Source: JANXSS01 sp040385645 (GTDB lineage Bacteria; Pseudomonadota; Gammaproteobacteria; Burkholderiales; Burkholderiaceae_D). From it: 64,000 nucleotides of DNA. Positions 44,498 through 53,619 of the stretch are shown in pieces (position 1 is the first letter of the stretch; each line of letters begins with the position of its first letter). The notes beneath the pieces are model-generated. The model was not told the origin of the DNA, did no database searches, and saw nothing but the letters and a program-made list of their open reading frames with translations. Position numbers and translations under genes: made by a program. The stretch is taken from assembly GCA_040385645.1 (NCBI GenBank), contig JAZKGZ010000006.1, positions 307,735 to 371,734 on the forward strand, read 5' to 3'.

Positions 44498-45715
44498 TCA
44501 AGACAGAGTGGTTACGCTTGTCGGTGTTGTGGATTCGGCACGCAGTTGCTCCTGCAGACACAGGCCCGCTAGCACGCAGACGGTAAGTGCATAGAATGCC
44601 GAGGGTACGTGATGCGAAAACATCACCTGCGTCAAGCCGAAGTCGACATACGACAGGCACAACAGCAGCCCGGCCAGTGCGTAAGGGCGATGCGGCCCCT
44701 GGCTTGCAAGCTGGCGATTGAAAAACAGCAAAGGTGCGGCATACAGGCAGAGCAATGCCAGCAGGCCGGGCAAGCCCTGGGTTGCCAACGCATGCAGCAT
44801 TTCGCTATGCGCGTGCCGATACTGTTCCACCGCCGGATCGATATCGCCACGGGCAATCATGGTCTTCAGCGCATCGTTGTAATTGGCGCGTCCGACGCCG
44901 GTGATGGGGTGTTCGGCGAACATGACCCATGCGCCTTGCCACATTTCCAGGCGAGCACCGACGGAGCTGTTGGGGTTGCCGCTACGATAGAGATTGAATT
45001 CTTTCGAGACATCCGTCAGGCGTTCGCGCACACCGGTTTCAGGAATCACGCAAGCCGTGACCAGCAAGGCGATACAGCCGGCGAGTATGAATGTGGTGCG
45101 CTTCCGAAAGCCGTGCCGGCCGTATGAATAGATCGGCACGATGCATAACAGCAGCGCTAGCCAGCCACCTCGCGAGCCAGAGAGGATCGATGCCGAAACA
45201 CCGGCCACGAATGCGATGTAAGGCAGCGCGGCCCAGCGGGTTCTGGCAAATACCTGAATGCCGGCCAACGACATCAAGGCCATGGCGATGGCGATATTGC
45301 CGAACGTGATCGGCATGCTGAAACCTTCGGCGCGCGGCATGAGCAGGTAAAACTTTTGATACACAGCGAAACCCGCCGCACCGAGCGTGCCGACGGCGAG
45401 GCCGAACCAGAAGCCTTTAGGGGAGGGGCGCAACAGCACGATCAGGCCGGTTGCCAATGTCACCAGCAACATCTTGGCGGGGTTTTCCATAAACCGGCCT
45501 TCGAAGCCGGTGGTCAGGAGCGACCCGAGCGCTGCAAGCAGATTTACAGCAAACGCCAAGGTAATTAGCCTGGAGCTGGAAAACAGCGTCGAAAGCGCCT
45601 GCCCTTGTCGCCATAGCTGTTTAGCGCAGGCAATTGCTCCGAGCAGCAGCGTGGCTTCGATCAAGCCGACGCTTAGATCCGTTGTCAGCGCCGTCGCCGG
45701 CAGTAGGAAAATCAT
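44498..45715 (-). CDS. O-antigen ligase/polymerase-like membrane protein
   Basis: The 405-residue protein has about ten to twelve hydrophobic segments and the Wzy_C-type periplasmic loop: VGRANYNDALKTMI and RHAHSEMLHALATQGLPG, whose His and Gly pattern is typical of WaaL/O-antigen ligases. It is predicted to transfer a lipid-linked glycan in the periplasm. Ligase, polymerase or protein glycosyltransferase roles cannot be told apart. Confidence 0.8.
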   Translation of the reverse strand: MIFLLPATALTTDLSVGLIEATLLLGAIACAKQLWRQGQALSTLFSSSRLITLAFAVNLLAALGSLLTTGFEGRFMENPAKMLLVTLATGLIVLLRPSPKGFWFGLAVGTLGAAGFAVYQKFYLLMPRAEGFSMPITFGNIAIAMALMSLAGIQVFARTRWAALPYIAFVAGVSASILSGSRGGWLALLLCIVPIYSYGRHGFRKRTTFILAGCIALLVTACVIPETGVRERLTDVSKEFNLYRSGNPNSSVGARLEMWQGAWVMFAEHPITGVGRANYNDALKTMIARGDIDPAVEQYRHAHSEMLHALATQGLPGLLALLCLYAAPLLFFNRQLASQGPHRPYALAGLLLCLSYVDFGLTQVMFSHHVPSAFYALTVCVLAGLCLQEQLRAESTTPTSVTTLS

Positions 45716-45792
45716 CAGAGCGCAGAGTTGCGTCGCCCAAGCCGGAGTGGTCGATTGTACGATTATAGTCCCCAGGAATACACGCTTCGTGC

Positions 45793-45993
45793 TCAGTGGG
45801 CTTTAAGCACGACCCCGGGCTTCAGTCCATAGACCGTGCCGCAATATGGGCACTTGGCCTCGCCCTTTGCCGTCATGTCGAGAAACAAGCGGGGATGGGA
45901 AGACCACATCGGCATCGATGGGTTGGGACAATACACCGGCAGATCCTTGGCTTCGAGGAGAACTGCACCGGTGTCTTTCTGCAAATCTGTCAT
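45793..45993 (-). CDS. CHCC zinc-finger domain protein
   Basis: The frame extends to 46068 into ilvE, but ATG at 45993 gives a 66-residue protein typical of the zinc-finger CHCC family, with VYCPNPSMPMWSSHPRLFLD and CPYCGTVYGL. The Cys, His, Cys, Cys set probably binds one zinc. It lies 19 bases after ilvE and is often found there in Burkholderiales; its function is unknown. Confidence 0.82.
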   Translation of the reverse strand: MTDLQKDTGAVLLEAKDLPVYCPNPSMPMWSSHPRLFLDMTAKGEAKCPYCGTVYGLKPGVVLKAH

Positions 45994-46012
45994 CGCATGC
46001 TTTCGGAAGAAA

Positions 46013-46933
46013 TCAAACCAATGTGAGCCAATGCTGATACTGCGCTGCCCGGCCATTGACCACGTCAAAAAACATCGATTGAATCTTTTCTGTGACAGGT
46101 CCGCGCGAGCCGCTGCCGATGGTACGGTTGTCGAGTTCGCGAATCGGTGTGACTTCAGCGGCGGTGCCGGTGAAAAATGCTTCGTCGGCGCAGTACATCT
46201 CGTCGCGCGTTATGCGTTTCTCGATGATCTCGATGCCCATATCGCGTGCCATGGTCAATGCCGCATCGCGCGTGATGCCGTCCAGGCAGGAGGCCAGATC
46301 GGGCGTGTAGATCTTGCCGTTGCGCACGATAAACACGTTTTCGCCGGAGCCTTCCGATACATAGCCTTCGGTATCGAGCAGCAGGGCCTCGTCGTAGCCA
46401 TCGGTCAGCGCTTCCTGATTGGCCAGGATGGAGTTGATGTAATAGCCGCAGGCCTTGGCCCGTACCAACGAGATGTTTACATGGTGACGGGTGAACGACG
46501 AGGTCTTGACGCGAATGCCCTTTGCCAGCCCGTCTTCACCAAGATATGCACCCCATGGCCAGGCAGCGATCGCTACGTGGATGGTATTGCCCTTGGCTGA
46601 GATACCCATCTTTTCCGAGCCGATCCAAACTAATGGGCGCAGGTAACAGGATTCGAGCTGGTTTTCCCGGACGACCTGTTTTTGCGCTTCCATGATCGTC
46701 TGCATGTCGAACGGAATTTTCATCTGAAAAATCTTGGCGGAATTGAACAGCCGTTGCGTATGCTCCTGCAGCCTGAAGATGGCCGTACCCTGCGGCGTTT
46801 TATAGGCGCGCACGCCTTCAAAGACGCCCATGCCGTAGTGCAGGGTATGAGTCAGTACATGGACGGTGGCATCGCGCCAATCGACCAATGCGCCATCTTT
46901 CCAAATTTTTCCGTCACGGTCGGACATCGACAT
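46013..46933 (-). CDS. ilvE: Branched-chain amino acid aminotransferase
   Basis: The 306-residue fold-type IV PLP enzyme has MSDRDGKIWKDGALVDWRDA at the start, the PLP Lys in VRAKACGYYINS, LLLDTEGYVSEGSGENVF and FFTGTAAEVTPIRELD. It interconverts Val, Leu and Ile with their 2-keto acids. The divergent azlCD genes, which encode a branched-chain amino acid exporter type, make a sensible pathway neighbourhood. Confidence 0.94.
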   Translation of the reverse strand: MSMSDRDGKIWKDGALVDWRDATVHVLTHTLHYGMGVFEGVRAYKTPQGTAIFRLQEHTQRLFNSAKIFQMKIPFDMQTIMEAQKQVVRENQLESCYLRPLVWIGSEKMGISAKGNTIHVAIAAWPWGAYLGEDGLAKGIRVKTSSFTRHHVNISLVRAKACGYYINSILANQEALTDGYDEALLLDTEGYVSEGSGENVFIVRNGKIYTPDLASCLDGITRDAALTMARDMGIEIIEKRITRDEMYCADEAFFTGTAAEVTPIRELDNRTIGSGSRGPVTEKIQSMFFDVVNGRAAQYQHWLTLV

Positions 46934-47037
46934 CGAGCTTCTCCAGGTGATTTTTTAAAAACACGCGATTTTAACGGATTCCCAACCGCCGGCAGGTAAT
47001 AGATCGTTACAGGAACTTGTTGTCGGAGCATGTTGCA

Positions 47038-47089
47038 GGAGCTTGACATAGGAGCTTGATACGGGAGCTTGATACGGGAGCTTGGTACA
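47038..47089. repeat. Four tandem 13-bp repeats upstream of azlC
   Basis: Units ggagcttgacata, ggagcttgatacg, ggagcttgatacg and ggagcttggtaca follow each other without gaps. A TACAAT hexamer overlaps the last unit, and each unit offers TTGAxA, but no pair stands at 16-18 bases. Confidence 0.8.
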
Positions 47090-47126
47090 ATAACCATGCC
47101 ATGCCTCATCTTTTCCTCTTCGCATC

Positions 47127-47873
47127 ATGACGCAGAGCCAGCCGCCAGCGCCGCCTGCACAGCCTGCCAGCGATGCGATCGATCGTCAGACTTATCTCGA
47201 AGCCATCCGCGTGACCGCAGGAACCTGGCCGGGTATCGTTGCCTGGGGGCTCGTTTCTGGCATGGCAATCGTGAAAGCGGGTTTGACGGTTTCGCAGGCA
47301 CTGGCAATGACATTGTTGGTGTTTGCCGGTTCGGCGCAGTTGTCTGCCTTGCCGTTGATGATGTCACATACGCCGGCTCTGGTTATTTTTGCAACGGCGT
47401 TGATCGTCAATCTGCGCTTCGTGATCTTTTCCGCTGCGATCAGCCCGCATTTCTCGCATCTTCCTTGGCGTAGTCGTCTGTGGCATGGCTACTTTTGCGG
47501 GGATATGGCAATGGCCTTTTTTCCTCAACGTTACCCTTTTTCGACACTCGGAAACAACGCTGGAAAAAAAGGTTACTACTGGGGAATTGCAACATCCAAT
47601 TGGGTTGCATGGCAGGGCGGCGCAATTGTCGGCATCTTGTTGGCGAATCAAATACCCGAAAGCTGGCAAGTCGGTTTCGCCGGTACGCTGGCGCTGCTGG
47701 CCCTGATGATTCCCTTGACAATCAACCGTGCGGCGCTGGCCGGTGTACTAGTCGCCGGTGGTGTGGCCGTCGCAGCTGCCGGGCTACCATTTCGAATGGG
47801 CATCGTACTGGCGGTGGTCGGCGGCATGGCTGCGGCGATGTTGGTCGATCGTTGGGACCGGCATGATGTATGA
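47127..47873 (+). CDS. azlC: AzlC-family branched-chain amino acid exporter subunit
   Basis: The 248-residue membrane protein shows AzlC features: the first helix VAWGLVSGMAIVKAGL, and LRFVIFSAAISPHFSHLPWRSRLWHGYF. With the small AzlD partner it exports branched-chain amino acids. Its stop overlaps the azlD start. It is divergent from ilvE, with tandem 13-bp repeats in the shared upstream region. Confidence 0.9.
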   Translation: MTQSQPPAPPAQPASDAIDRQTYLEAIRVTAGTWPGIVAWGLVSGMAIVKAGLTVSQALAMTLLVFAGSAQLSALPLMMSHTPALVIFATALIVNLRFVIFSAAISPHFSHLPWRSRLWHGYFCGDMAMAFFPQRYPFSTLGNNAGKKGYYWGIATSNWVAWQGGAIVGILLANQIPESWQVGFAGTLALLALMIPLTINRAALAGVLVAGGVAVAAAGLPFRMGIVLAVVGGMAAAMLVDRWDRHDV

Positions 47874-48204
47874 GTTGAGCGCAGATGTCGCCTACGTCTG
47901 GCTGACAATCGGTTTGCTAACGTTGGCTACCATCATCAGTCGCAGCACGTTATTTCTGATGGGGCGCTCGCTGAAGATTCCGCCGACGCTCATGCACGCG
48001 TTGCGCTATGCGCCGGCGGCGGCGTTGTCGGCAATCGTCGCACCGGACTTATTTATGCAAGCTGGCCAGGTGGATGTTTCGCTAACGAATCCCAAGCTCG
48101 TGGCCGGCATCGCCGCCAGCCTCTTCTTCCTCTGGACCCGACATATGCTGGGCACGATCGTGGCCGGCATGCTGGTGTTTTCAGTCATGCGCATCGCCGT
48201 CTAA
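47863..48204 (+). CDS. azlD: AzlD-family branched-chain amino acid exporter subunit
   Basis: Two consecutive ATGs (47863, 47866) begin a small protein of 112-113 residues with three to four membrane helices and the AzlD signature RSTLFLMGRSLKIPPTLMHALRYAPAAALSAIV. The start lies inside the end of azlC, indicating coupling. Confidence 0.88.
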   Translation: MMYELSADVAYVWLTIGLLTLATIISRSTLFLMGRSLKIPPTLMHALRYAPAAALSAIVAPDLFMQAGQVDVSLTNPKLVAGIAASLFFLWTRHMLGTIVAGMLVFSVMRIAV

Positions 48205-48376
48205 CTGGAATGCCATTCGAATCCGGAAAAATAATGTTCGTGGGAAATGTCGCTGCATCGTGTTGTGACTAATGTTGTTATGAATGTTGCTACTACAGGG
48301 TCGATTTGCCATATCGACAGCGCTATCGACTGCGGTAAAATAGCATTTTTTCAACCTTTATTTCCCAAAGACAACC

Positions 48377-49570
48377 ATGCAATTCAATCGACTGAGTGAT
48401 CTCATTGCCGGTAATGCGCTTCAAGGCAAGCGGGTATTCATCCGCGCCGACCTGAACGTTCCGCAGGATGACGAGGGCAATATTACTGAAGATACCCGCA
48501 TTCGTGCCTCGATTCCTGCCATACGCCAGTGCCTGGCGGCCGGTGCCGCGGTGATGGTGACCTCGCACCTGGGCCGTCCGGTAGAGGGTGAATTCAAGGG
48601 CGCAGATTCTTTGGCACCGATTGCAGTGCGCATGTCTGAATTATTGGCAATGTCGGTACATCTGAAACAAAACTGGCTCGACGGCGTGGATGTATTACCC
48701 GGCCAGGTGGTTTTGCTGGAAAATTGCCGGGTCAATGTCGGCGAAAAGAAAAATAGTGACGAGCTGGCAAAGAAAATGGCGTCTTTGTGCGACGTATATG
48801 TCAACGATGCCTTCGGCACTGCGCATCGCGCCGAGGCGACGACGCATGGCATCGCCAAATTCGCGCCGATCGCCTGTGCTGGCCCGTTGCTGGCAGCCGA
48901 ACTCGACGCCCTCGGCAAAGCCCTACTAGACCCGGCGGCACCGCTGGTGGCCATCGTCGCGGGCTCGAAAGTGTCGACGAAACTGACGATTCTCAAAACC
49001 TTGGCCGACAAGGTGGATAACCTGATCGTAGGCGGCGGTATCGCCAACACGTTCATGCTGGCCGCTGGCTTAAAAATCGGTAAATCCTTGGCAGAGCCGG
49101 ACTTGGTCGACGATGCCAAAGCTATCATGGATATGATGACCAAACGTGGTGCCACCGTACCGATTCCTACCGATGTCGTGTGCGCGAAGGCTTTTTCACC
49201 AACAGCCGAAGCGACCGTGAAACTCGTGGCCGACGTGGCCGACGACGATTTGATTCTCGATATCGGCCCGCAGACCGCTGCATTGCTGGCGCAGCAGATC
49301 GCCGCTGCCGGTACGGTGGTATGGAACGGCCCGGTCGGTGTGTTCGAATTCGATCAATTCGCCGAAGGCACCAAGACGCTGGCGCATGCAATCGCCAACT
49401 CCAAGGCATTCTCGATTGCCGGCGGTGGCGATACCCTGGCAGCGATTGCGAAATACGATATCGCGAAGCAGATCGATTACATTTCCACCGGCGGTGGCGC
49501 ATTCCTGGAGTTTTTAGAAGGCAAGACCCTGCCGGCTGTGGCCATACTTGAAGAACGTGCCGGCACCTGA
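48377..49570 (+). CDS. pgk: Phosphoglycerate kinase
   Basis: The 397-residue protein has GKRVFIRADLNVPQD, VTSHLGRPVEGEF, VNDAFGTAHRAEATT, and the nucleotide-domain GPVGVFEFDQFAEGT and GGGDTLAAI motifs. It makes ATP from 1,3-bisphosphoglycerate in glycolysis (reverse in gluconeogenesis). It starts the pgk-pyk-fba-purC-purE-purK row typical of Burkholderiales. Confidence 0.97.
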   Translation: MQFNRLSDLIAGNALQGKRVFIRADLNVPQDDEGNITEDTRIRASIPAIRQCLAAGAAVMVTSHLGRPVEGEFKGADSLAPIAVRMSELLAMSVHLKQNWLDGVDVLPGQVVLLENCRVNVGEKKNSDELAKKMASLCDVYVNDAFGTAHRAEATTHGIAKFAPIACAGPLLAAELDALGKALLDPAAPLVAIVAGSKVSTKLTILKTLADKVDNLIVGGGIANTFMLAAGLKIGKSLAEPDLVDDAKAIMDMMTKRGATVPIPTDVVCAKAFSPTAEATVKLVADVADDDLILDIGPQTAALLAQQIAAAGTVVWNGPVGVFEFDQFAEGTKTLAHAIANSKAFSIAGGGDTLAAIAKYDIAKQIDYISTGGGAFLEFLEGKTLPAVAILEERAGT

Positions 49571-49609
49571 GCTAAGCCACGCGTCATACTCCTCATTTCG
49601 AAAGTCGTC

Positions 49610-51043
49610 ATGCATCGTGCCACAAAAATAGTTGCCACCATCGGGCCCGCTTCCAGCGACATGGAGACGCTCACGCGAATGATTTTGGCTGGCGTCGATA
49701 TCGTCCGGCTGAATTTTTCTCATGGCAGCGCCCAGGATCATGTCGATCGCGCCGCACTGATTCGCGAAGCAGCGCAGCAATGCGGTCGGGAAGTGGCGAT
49801 CATGGCCGATCTGCAGGGCCCCAAAATCCGGGTGGGTAAATTCGAGCAAGGCAAGATTCAGCTGGAAAAAGGCGCACCTTTCATCCTCGATTCCGACTGC
49901 CAGCTTGGCAATCAGGAGAAGGTCGGTCTGGATTACAAGCAATTGCCACGCGACCTGAAAGCTGGCGACGTTTTGCTGCTTAATGACGGCTTGATCGTAT
50001 TAGTGGTTAGCCGGGTCATCGGCAATGCCATCCATACAGTGGTAAAGGTTGGTGGTGAATTATCCAATAATAAGGGTATCAATCGCCAGGGCGGTGGTTT
50101 GTCGGCACCCGCGCTCAGCGCCAAAGACATGGAAGACGTCAAGACCGCCATGAGTTTCCAGGCGGATTATCTGGCGGTATCCTTTCCGAAATCCGCCACC
50201 GATATGGTCATGGCGCGTCAGTTGGCAAATATCGCGGGTGAGCCATTCGCGCACAAGCCACTGATGATTGCAAAGATCGAGCGTGCCGAAGCGATTCCGG
50301 CGTTGCAGGAAATCCTCGATGCTTCCGACGGCATCATGGTGGCGCGTGGCGATCTGGCTGTGGAAGTCGGTAATGCCGCAGTGCCGGCGCTGCAAAAGCG
50401 CATGATCAAGATGGCGCGCGCATCCAATAAGTTGGCGATCACGGCTACCCAGATGATGGAGTCCATGATCGTCAATGCCGTACCGACCCGCGCCGAAGTA
50501 TCGGACGTGGCCAATGCGGTGCTCGATGGCACCGACGCCGTGATGACGTCGGCGGAGACGGCCACTGGTAAATATCCGGTCGAAACAGTCGAAACCATGG
50601 CTTCGGTTTGCCTGGAAGCCGAAAAATATGAAAACTATAAACTCGACGCCGATTTCTTAAACGTCACTTTCACGCGCATCGACGAATCGATTGCCTATGG
50701 CGCACTGTTTACTGCCTACCATTTGCGCGTAAAAGCGATCGCTGCGTTAACCGAATCCGGATCGACGGCGCTGTGGATGAGCCGGCACAACATCGACATA
50801 CCGATCTACGCGCTCACGCCATTTAAATCGACCGAACGCAAGGCTGCGCTGTATCGCAACGTCAAGACATTCGAGCTGGCGCAATCGACGGATCGGGAAG
50901 AAGTGCTGAAGGCCGCACAGGATTTGTTGCTGGCAAAAGGCATGGTGCAAAAGGGCGACCGTATCGTCGTGACATGGGGCGAGCCGATGGGCCAGACCGG
51001 TGGTACCAATGCTTTGAAGATCATGACCATCGGCGAGTATTAA
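49610..51043 (+). CDS. pyk: Pyruvate kinase
   Basis: The 477-residue protein has the PK start RATKIVATIGPAS, DLQGPKIRVGKF, the catalytic Lys in MIAKIERAEAI, MVARGDLAVEVG and TATQMMESMI, and the C-terminal allosteric domain ending VVTWGEPMGQTGGTNALKIMTIGEY. It converts phosphoenolpyruvate and ADP to pyruvate and ATP. Confidence 0.97.
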   Translation: MHRATKIVATIGPASSDMETLTRMILAGVDIVRLNFSHGSAQDHVDRAALIREAAQQCGREVAIMADLQGPKIRVGKFEQGKIQLEKGAPFILDSDCQLGNQEKVGLDYKQLPRDLKAGDVLLLNDGLIVLVVSRVIGNAIHTVVKVGGELSNNKGINRQGGGLSAPALSAKDMEDVKTAMSFQADYLAVSFPKSATDMVMARQLANIAGEPFAHKPLMIAKIERAEAIPALQEILDASDGIMVARGDLAVEVGNAAVPALQKRMIKMARASNKLAITATQMMESMIVNAVPTRAEVSDVANAVLDGTDAVMTSAETATGKYPVETVETMASVCLEAEKYENYKLDADFLNVTFTRIDESIAYGALFTAYHLRVKAIAALTESGSTALWMSRHNIDIPIYALTPFKSTERKAALYRNVKTFELAQSTDREEVLKAAQDLLLAKGMVQKGDRIVVTWGEPMGQTGGTNALKIMTIGEY

Positions 51044-51101
51044 TAAGCGCTCATGGCATCAGCAATACAGAATTTGAATTTTAACGACCTTAGGAAATAG
51101 T

Positions 51102-52166
51102 ATGCCACTCGTCTCTTTGCGCCAATTGCTCGACCATGCTGCCGAAAACAGTTACGGCTTGCCGGCTTTCAACGTCAACAACCTGGAACAGGTGCAAGCC
51201 ATCATGGAAGCGGCACATGAAACCGGCTCGCCGGTGATCATGCAAGCCTCTGCCGGTGCCCGCAAATATGCCGGCGAGTCATTTCTGCGCCATTTGATTT
51301 CCGCAGCTATCGAAGCTTATCCGCATGTGCCGGTCGTGATGCATCAGGATCACGGGCAATCACCGGCTGTATGCATGACGGCCATCCGTTCCGGTTTCAG
51401 TTCGGTGATGATGGATGGTTCGTTGATGGAGGACGGCAAGTCGGTTGCCAGCTATGAATACAATGTGGAAGTGTCACGCCGGGTGGTGGAGTTTTCGCAT
51501 GCGATCGGCGTGACGGTCGAAGCCGAACTGGGCGTATTGGGTTCGCTCGAAACCATGATGGGCGACAAAGAAGACGGCCATGGCGCGGAAGGCACCATGA
51601 CGCGTGAGCAGTTGCTCACCGACGTCGACCAGGCTGCCGACTTCGTGCATCGCACGCAATGCGACGCCCTGGCGATCGCTATCGGCACCTCGCACGGTGC
51701 CTACAAGTTTTCTCGCAAACCCACTGGCGACATCCTGGCCATCGAGCGCATCAAAGAAATCCACGCGCGCATTCCGAATACACATCTGGTGATGCATGGC
51801 TCCTCGTCGGTGCCGCAGGAATTGTTGGCCGAGATTCGTGAATTCGGCGGTGACATGAAAGAAACCTACGGCGTGCCGGTCGAGGAAATACAAGAAGGCA
51901 TCAAGCACGGCGTACGCAAGATCAATATCGATACCGATATTCGTCTGGCCATGACCGGTGCCATTCGCCGTTATTTCGGCGAAAACCCGGGCAAGTTCGA
52001 TCCGCGTGACTATTTGAAGCCCGCGCGTGAAGCGGCCAAAGCCGTTTGCAAGGCGCGTTTCATCGCTTTCGGTTGCGAAGGACAGGCTGGCAAGATCAAG
52101 CCGCTGCCACTGGAAAAGATCGCCGAACTTTACAAGTCGGGCAAGCTATCGCAGATCGTACAGTAA
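51102..52166 (+). CDS. fba: Fructose-bisphosphate aldolase, class II
   Basis: The 354-residue protein of the CbbA/Fba class II type starts MPLVSLRQLLDHAAENSYGLPAFNVNNLEQ and has the zinc-site VVMHQDHGQSP, EAELGVLGSLE, and VMHGSSSVP followed by GVRKINIDTDIRLAMT. It cleaves fructose 1,6-bisphosphate with zinc. It is 15 bases before purC. Confidence 0.97.
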   Translation: MPLVSLRQLLDHAAENSYGLPAFNVNNLEQVQAIMEAAHETGSPVIMQASAGARKYAGESFLRHLISAAIEAYPHVPVVMHQDHGQSPAVCMTAIRSGFSSVMMDGSLMEDGKSVASYEYNVEVSRRVVEFSHAIGVTVEAELGVLGSLETMMGDKEDGHGAEGTMTREQLLTDVDQAADFVHRTQCDALAIAIGTSHGAYKFSRKPTGDILAIERIKEIHARIPNTHLVMHGSSSVPQELLAEIREFGGDMKETYGVPVEEIQEGIKHGVRKINIDTDIRLAMTGAIRRYFGENPGKFDPRDYLKPAREAAKAVCKARFIAFGCEGQAGKIKPLPLEKIAELYKSGKLSQIVQ

Positions 52167-52181
52167 GGTGCTGGCAGGGTC

Positions 52182-53078
52182 ATGAACAGTCTTTACCATT
52201 CCACGATCAAATCCTTGCCGCTGCTGGGTCGCGGCAAGGTACGCGATAACTACGCCGTCGGTGACGACAAGATTCTGATCGTCACCTCGGATCGCCTTTC
52301 GGCATTCGACGTCGTGATGAACGAAGCGATTCCCGGCAAGGGCAGGGTATTGAATCAGATGTCGGATTTCTGGTTCGAGAAGCTCGCCGGCATCGTGCCG
52401 AATCACCTGACCGGTATCGCGCCGGCCACTGTCGTAGCAGCGTCCGAAGCGGCACAGGTGGAGGGCAGGGCAGTGGTAGCCAAACGCCTGCAGCCGATCA
52501 TGGTCGAAGCAGTAGTGCGTGGATACTTGATCGGCTCTGGCTGGAAGGATTATCAGTCGACCGGTGCCGTATGCGGTGTCGCATTACCTGCCGGCCTGCG
52601 GCAGGCAGACAAGCTCGCTGCGCCGATTTTTACCCCGGCGGCGAAAGCCGAGCTGGGCGAGCATGATGAAAATATTTCATTCGCCGAAATGGAAATACGT
52701 ATCGGTGCCGAGTTGGCGGCACGCATCCGCGACATCAGCATCGCTCTCTACCAACGTGCCGCCGATTTTGCAGCGACCCGCGGCATCATCATCGCCGACA
52801 CGAAATTCGAGTTCGGGCTGGACGCACAAGGTACCTTGCATCTGATGGATGAAGTGTTGACGGCCGATTCTTCCCGTTTCTGGCCAATGGATTCTTACGT
52901 GCCAGGTAATTCACCACCGTCTTTCGACAAGCAGTTCGTGCGCGATTATCTGGAAACGCTCGCCGACTGGAACAAGATGGCACCGGCACCCAACCTGCCG
53001 GAAGAAGTAATCGCCAAAACCGGTGCGAAATATCGTGAGGCGCTGACGCGTCTCACCGGCGCGACGCTGGAAGGTTGA
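52182..53078 (+). CDS. purC: SAICAR synthetase
   Basis: The 298-residue protein has GRGKVRDNYAVGDDKILIVTSDRLSAFDVVM, QPIMVEAVVRGYLIGSGWKDY and DTKFEFGLDAQGTLHLMDEVLTADSSRFW. It joins aspartate to CAIR with ATP in purine synthesis. purC, purE and purK are adjacent in pathway order-related grouping; purE starts one base after the purC stop. Confidence 0.97.
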   Translation: MNSLYHSTIKSLPLLGRGKVRDNYAVGDDKILIVTSDRLSAFDVVMNEAIPGKGRVLNQMSDFWFEKLAGIVPNHLTGIAPATVVAASEAAQVEGRAVVAKRLQPIMVEAVVRGYLIGSGWKDYQSTGAVCGVALPAGLRQADKLAAPIFTPAAKAELGEHDENISFAEMEIRIGAELAARIRDISIALYQRAADFAATRGIIIADTKFEFGLDAQGTLHLMDEVLTADSSRFWPMDSYVPGNSPPSFDKQFVRDYLETLADWNKMAPAPNLPEEVIAKTGAKYREALTRLTGATLEG

Positions 53079-53079
53079 C

Positions 53080-53619
53080 ATGAGCATCGTGACTTCGACC
53101 GAACCGACTTCTCAGGCAGCACCGGCCACCGACATCGTCGTCGGTGTGGTCATGGGCTCTTCCTCCGACTGGGAAGTCATGCAGCATACGGTGGCCATAC
53201 TCAAGCAATTCGATATCGCCTACGAGGCACGGGTCGTGTCGGCACACCGCATGCCGGACGCCATGTTCGCTTATGCCGAAAGCGCGCGAAGCCGTGGCTT
53301 GCGGGTGATTATTGCCGGTGCAGGCGGAGCTGCCCATCTGCCGGGCATGCTTGCCGCAAAAACCATCGTACCGGTGCTGGGTGTACCGGTACCCTCCAAG
53401 TATCTGCGTGGCGAAGATTCTTTGCTTTCCATCGTGCAGATGCCCAAAGGTATTCCAGTGGCAACCTTCGCTATCGGTGAGGCGGGTGCTGCGAATGCAG
53501 CGCTGGCGGCAATCGCCATGCTTGCCACCACCGATGACGCGCTAGCCCAACTTCTGGAGCTATACCGGTCGGCACAGACTGATGCTGCGACGGCAATGGT
53601 TCTGCCGTCGATCTTATGA
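53080..53619 (+). CDS. purE: N5-carboxyaminoimidazole ribonucleotide mutase
   Basis: The 179-residue protein has the class I PurE core VGVVMGSSSDWEVM, EARVVSAHRMPDAMFAYAE, IIAGAGGAAHLPGM and VPSKYLRGEDSLLSIVQMPKGIPVATFAIG. It moves the carboxyl group from N5-CAIR to C4. It overlaps purK by 4 bases. Confidence 0.97.
   Translation: MSIVTSTEPTSQAAPATDIVVGVVMGSSSDWEVMQHTVAILKQFDIAYEARVVSAHRMPDAMFAYAESARSRGLRVIIAGAGGAAHLPGMLAAKTIVPVLGVPVPSKYLRGEDSLLSIVQMPKGIPVATFAIGEAGAANAALAAIAMLATTDDALAQLLELYRSAQTDAATAMVLPSIL

Noticed and set aside
44448..44660. 71-residue extension of the YheT-like hydrolase
   Set aside because: It lies mostly inside the upstream gene and lacks family similarity.
47056..47091. 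A sigma-70 promoter made by TTGATA in the 13-bp repeats and TACAAT
   Set aside because: The spacings available are 11 and 24 bases, neither usable.
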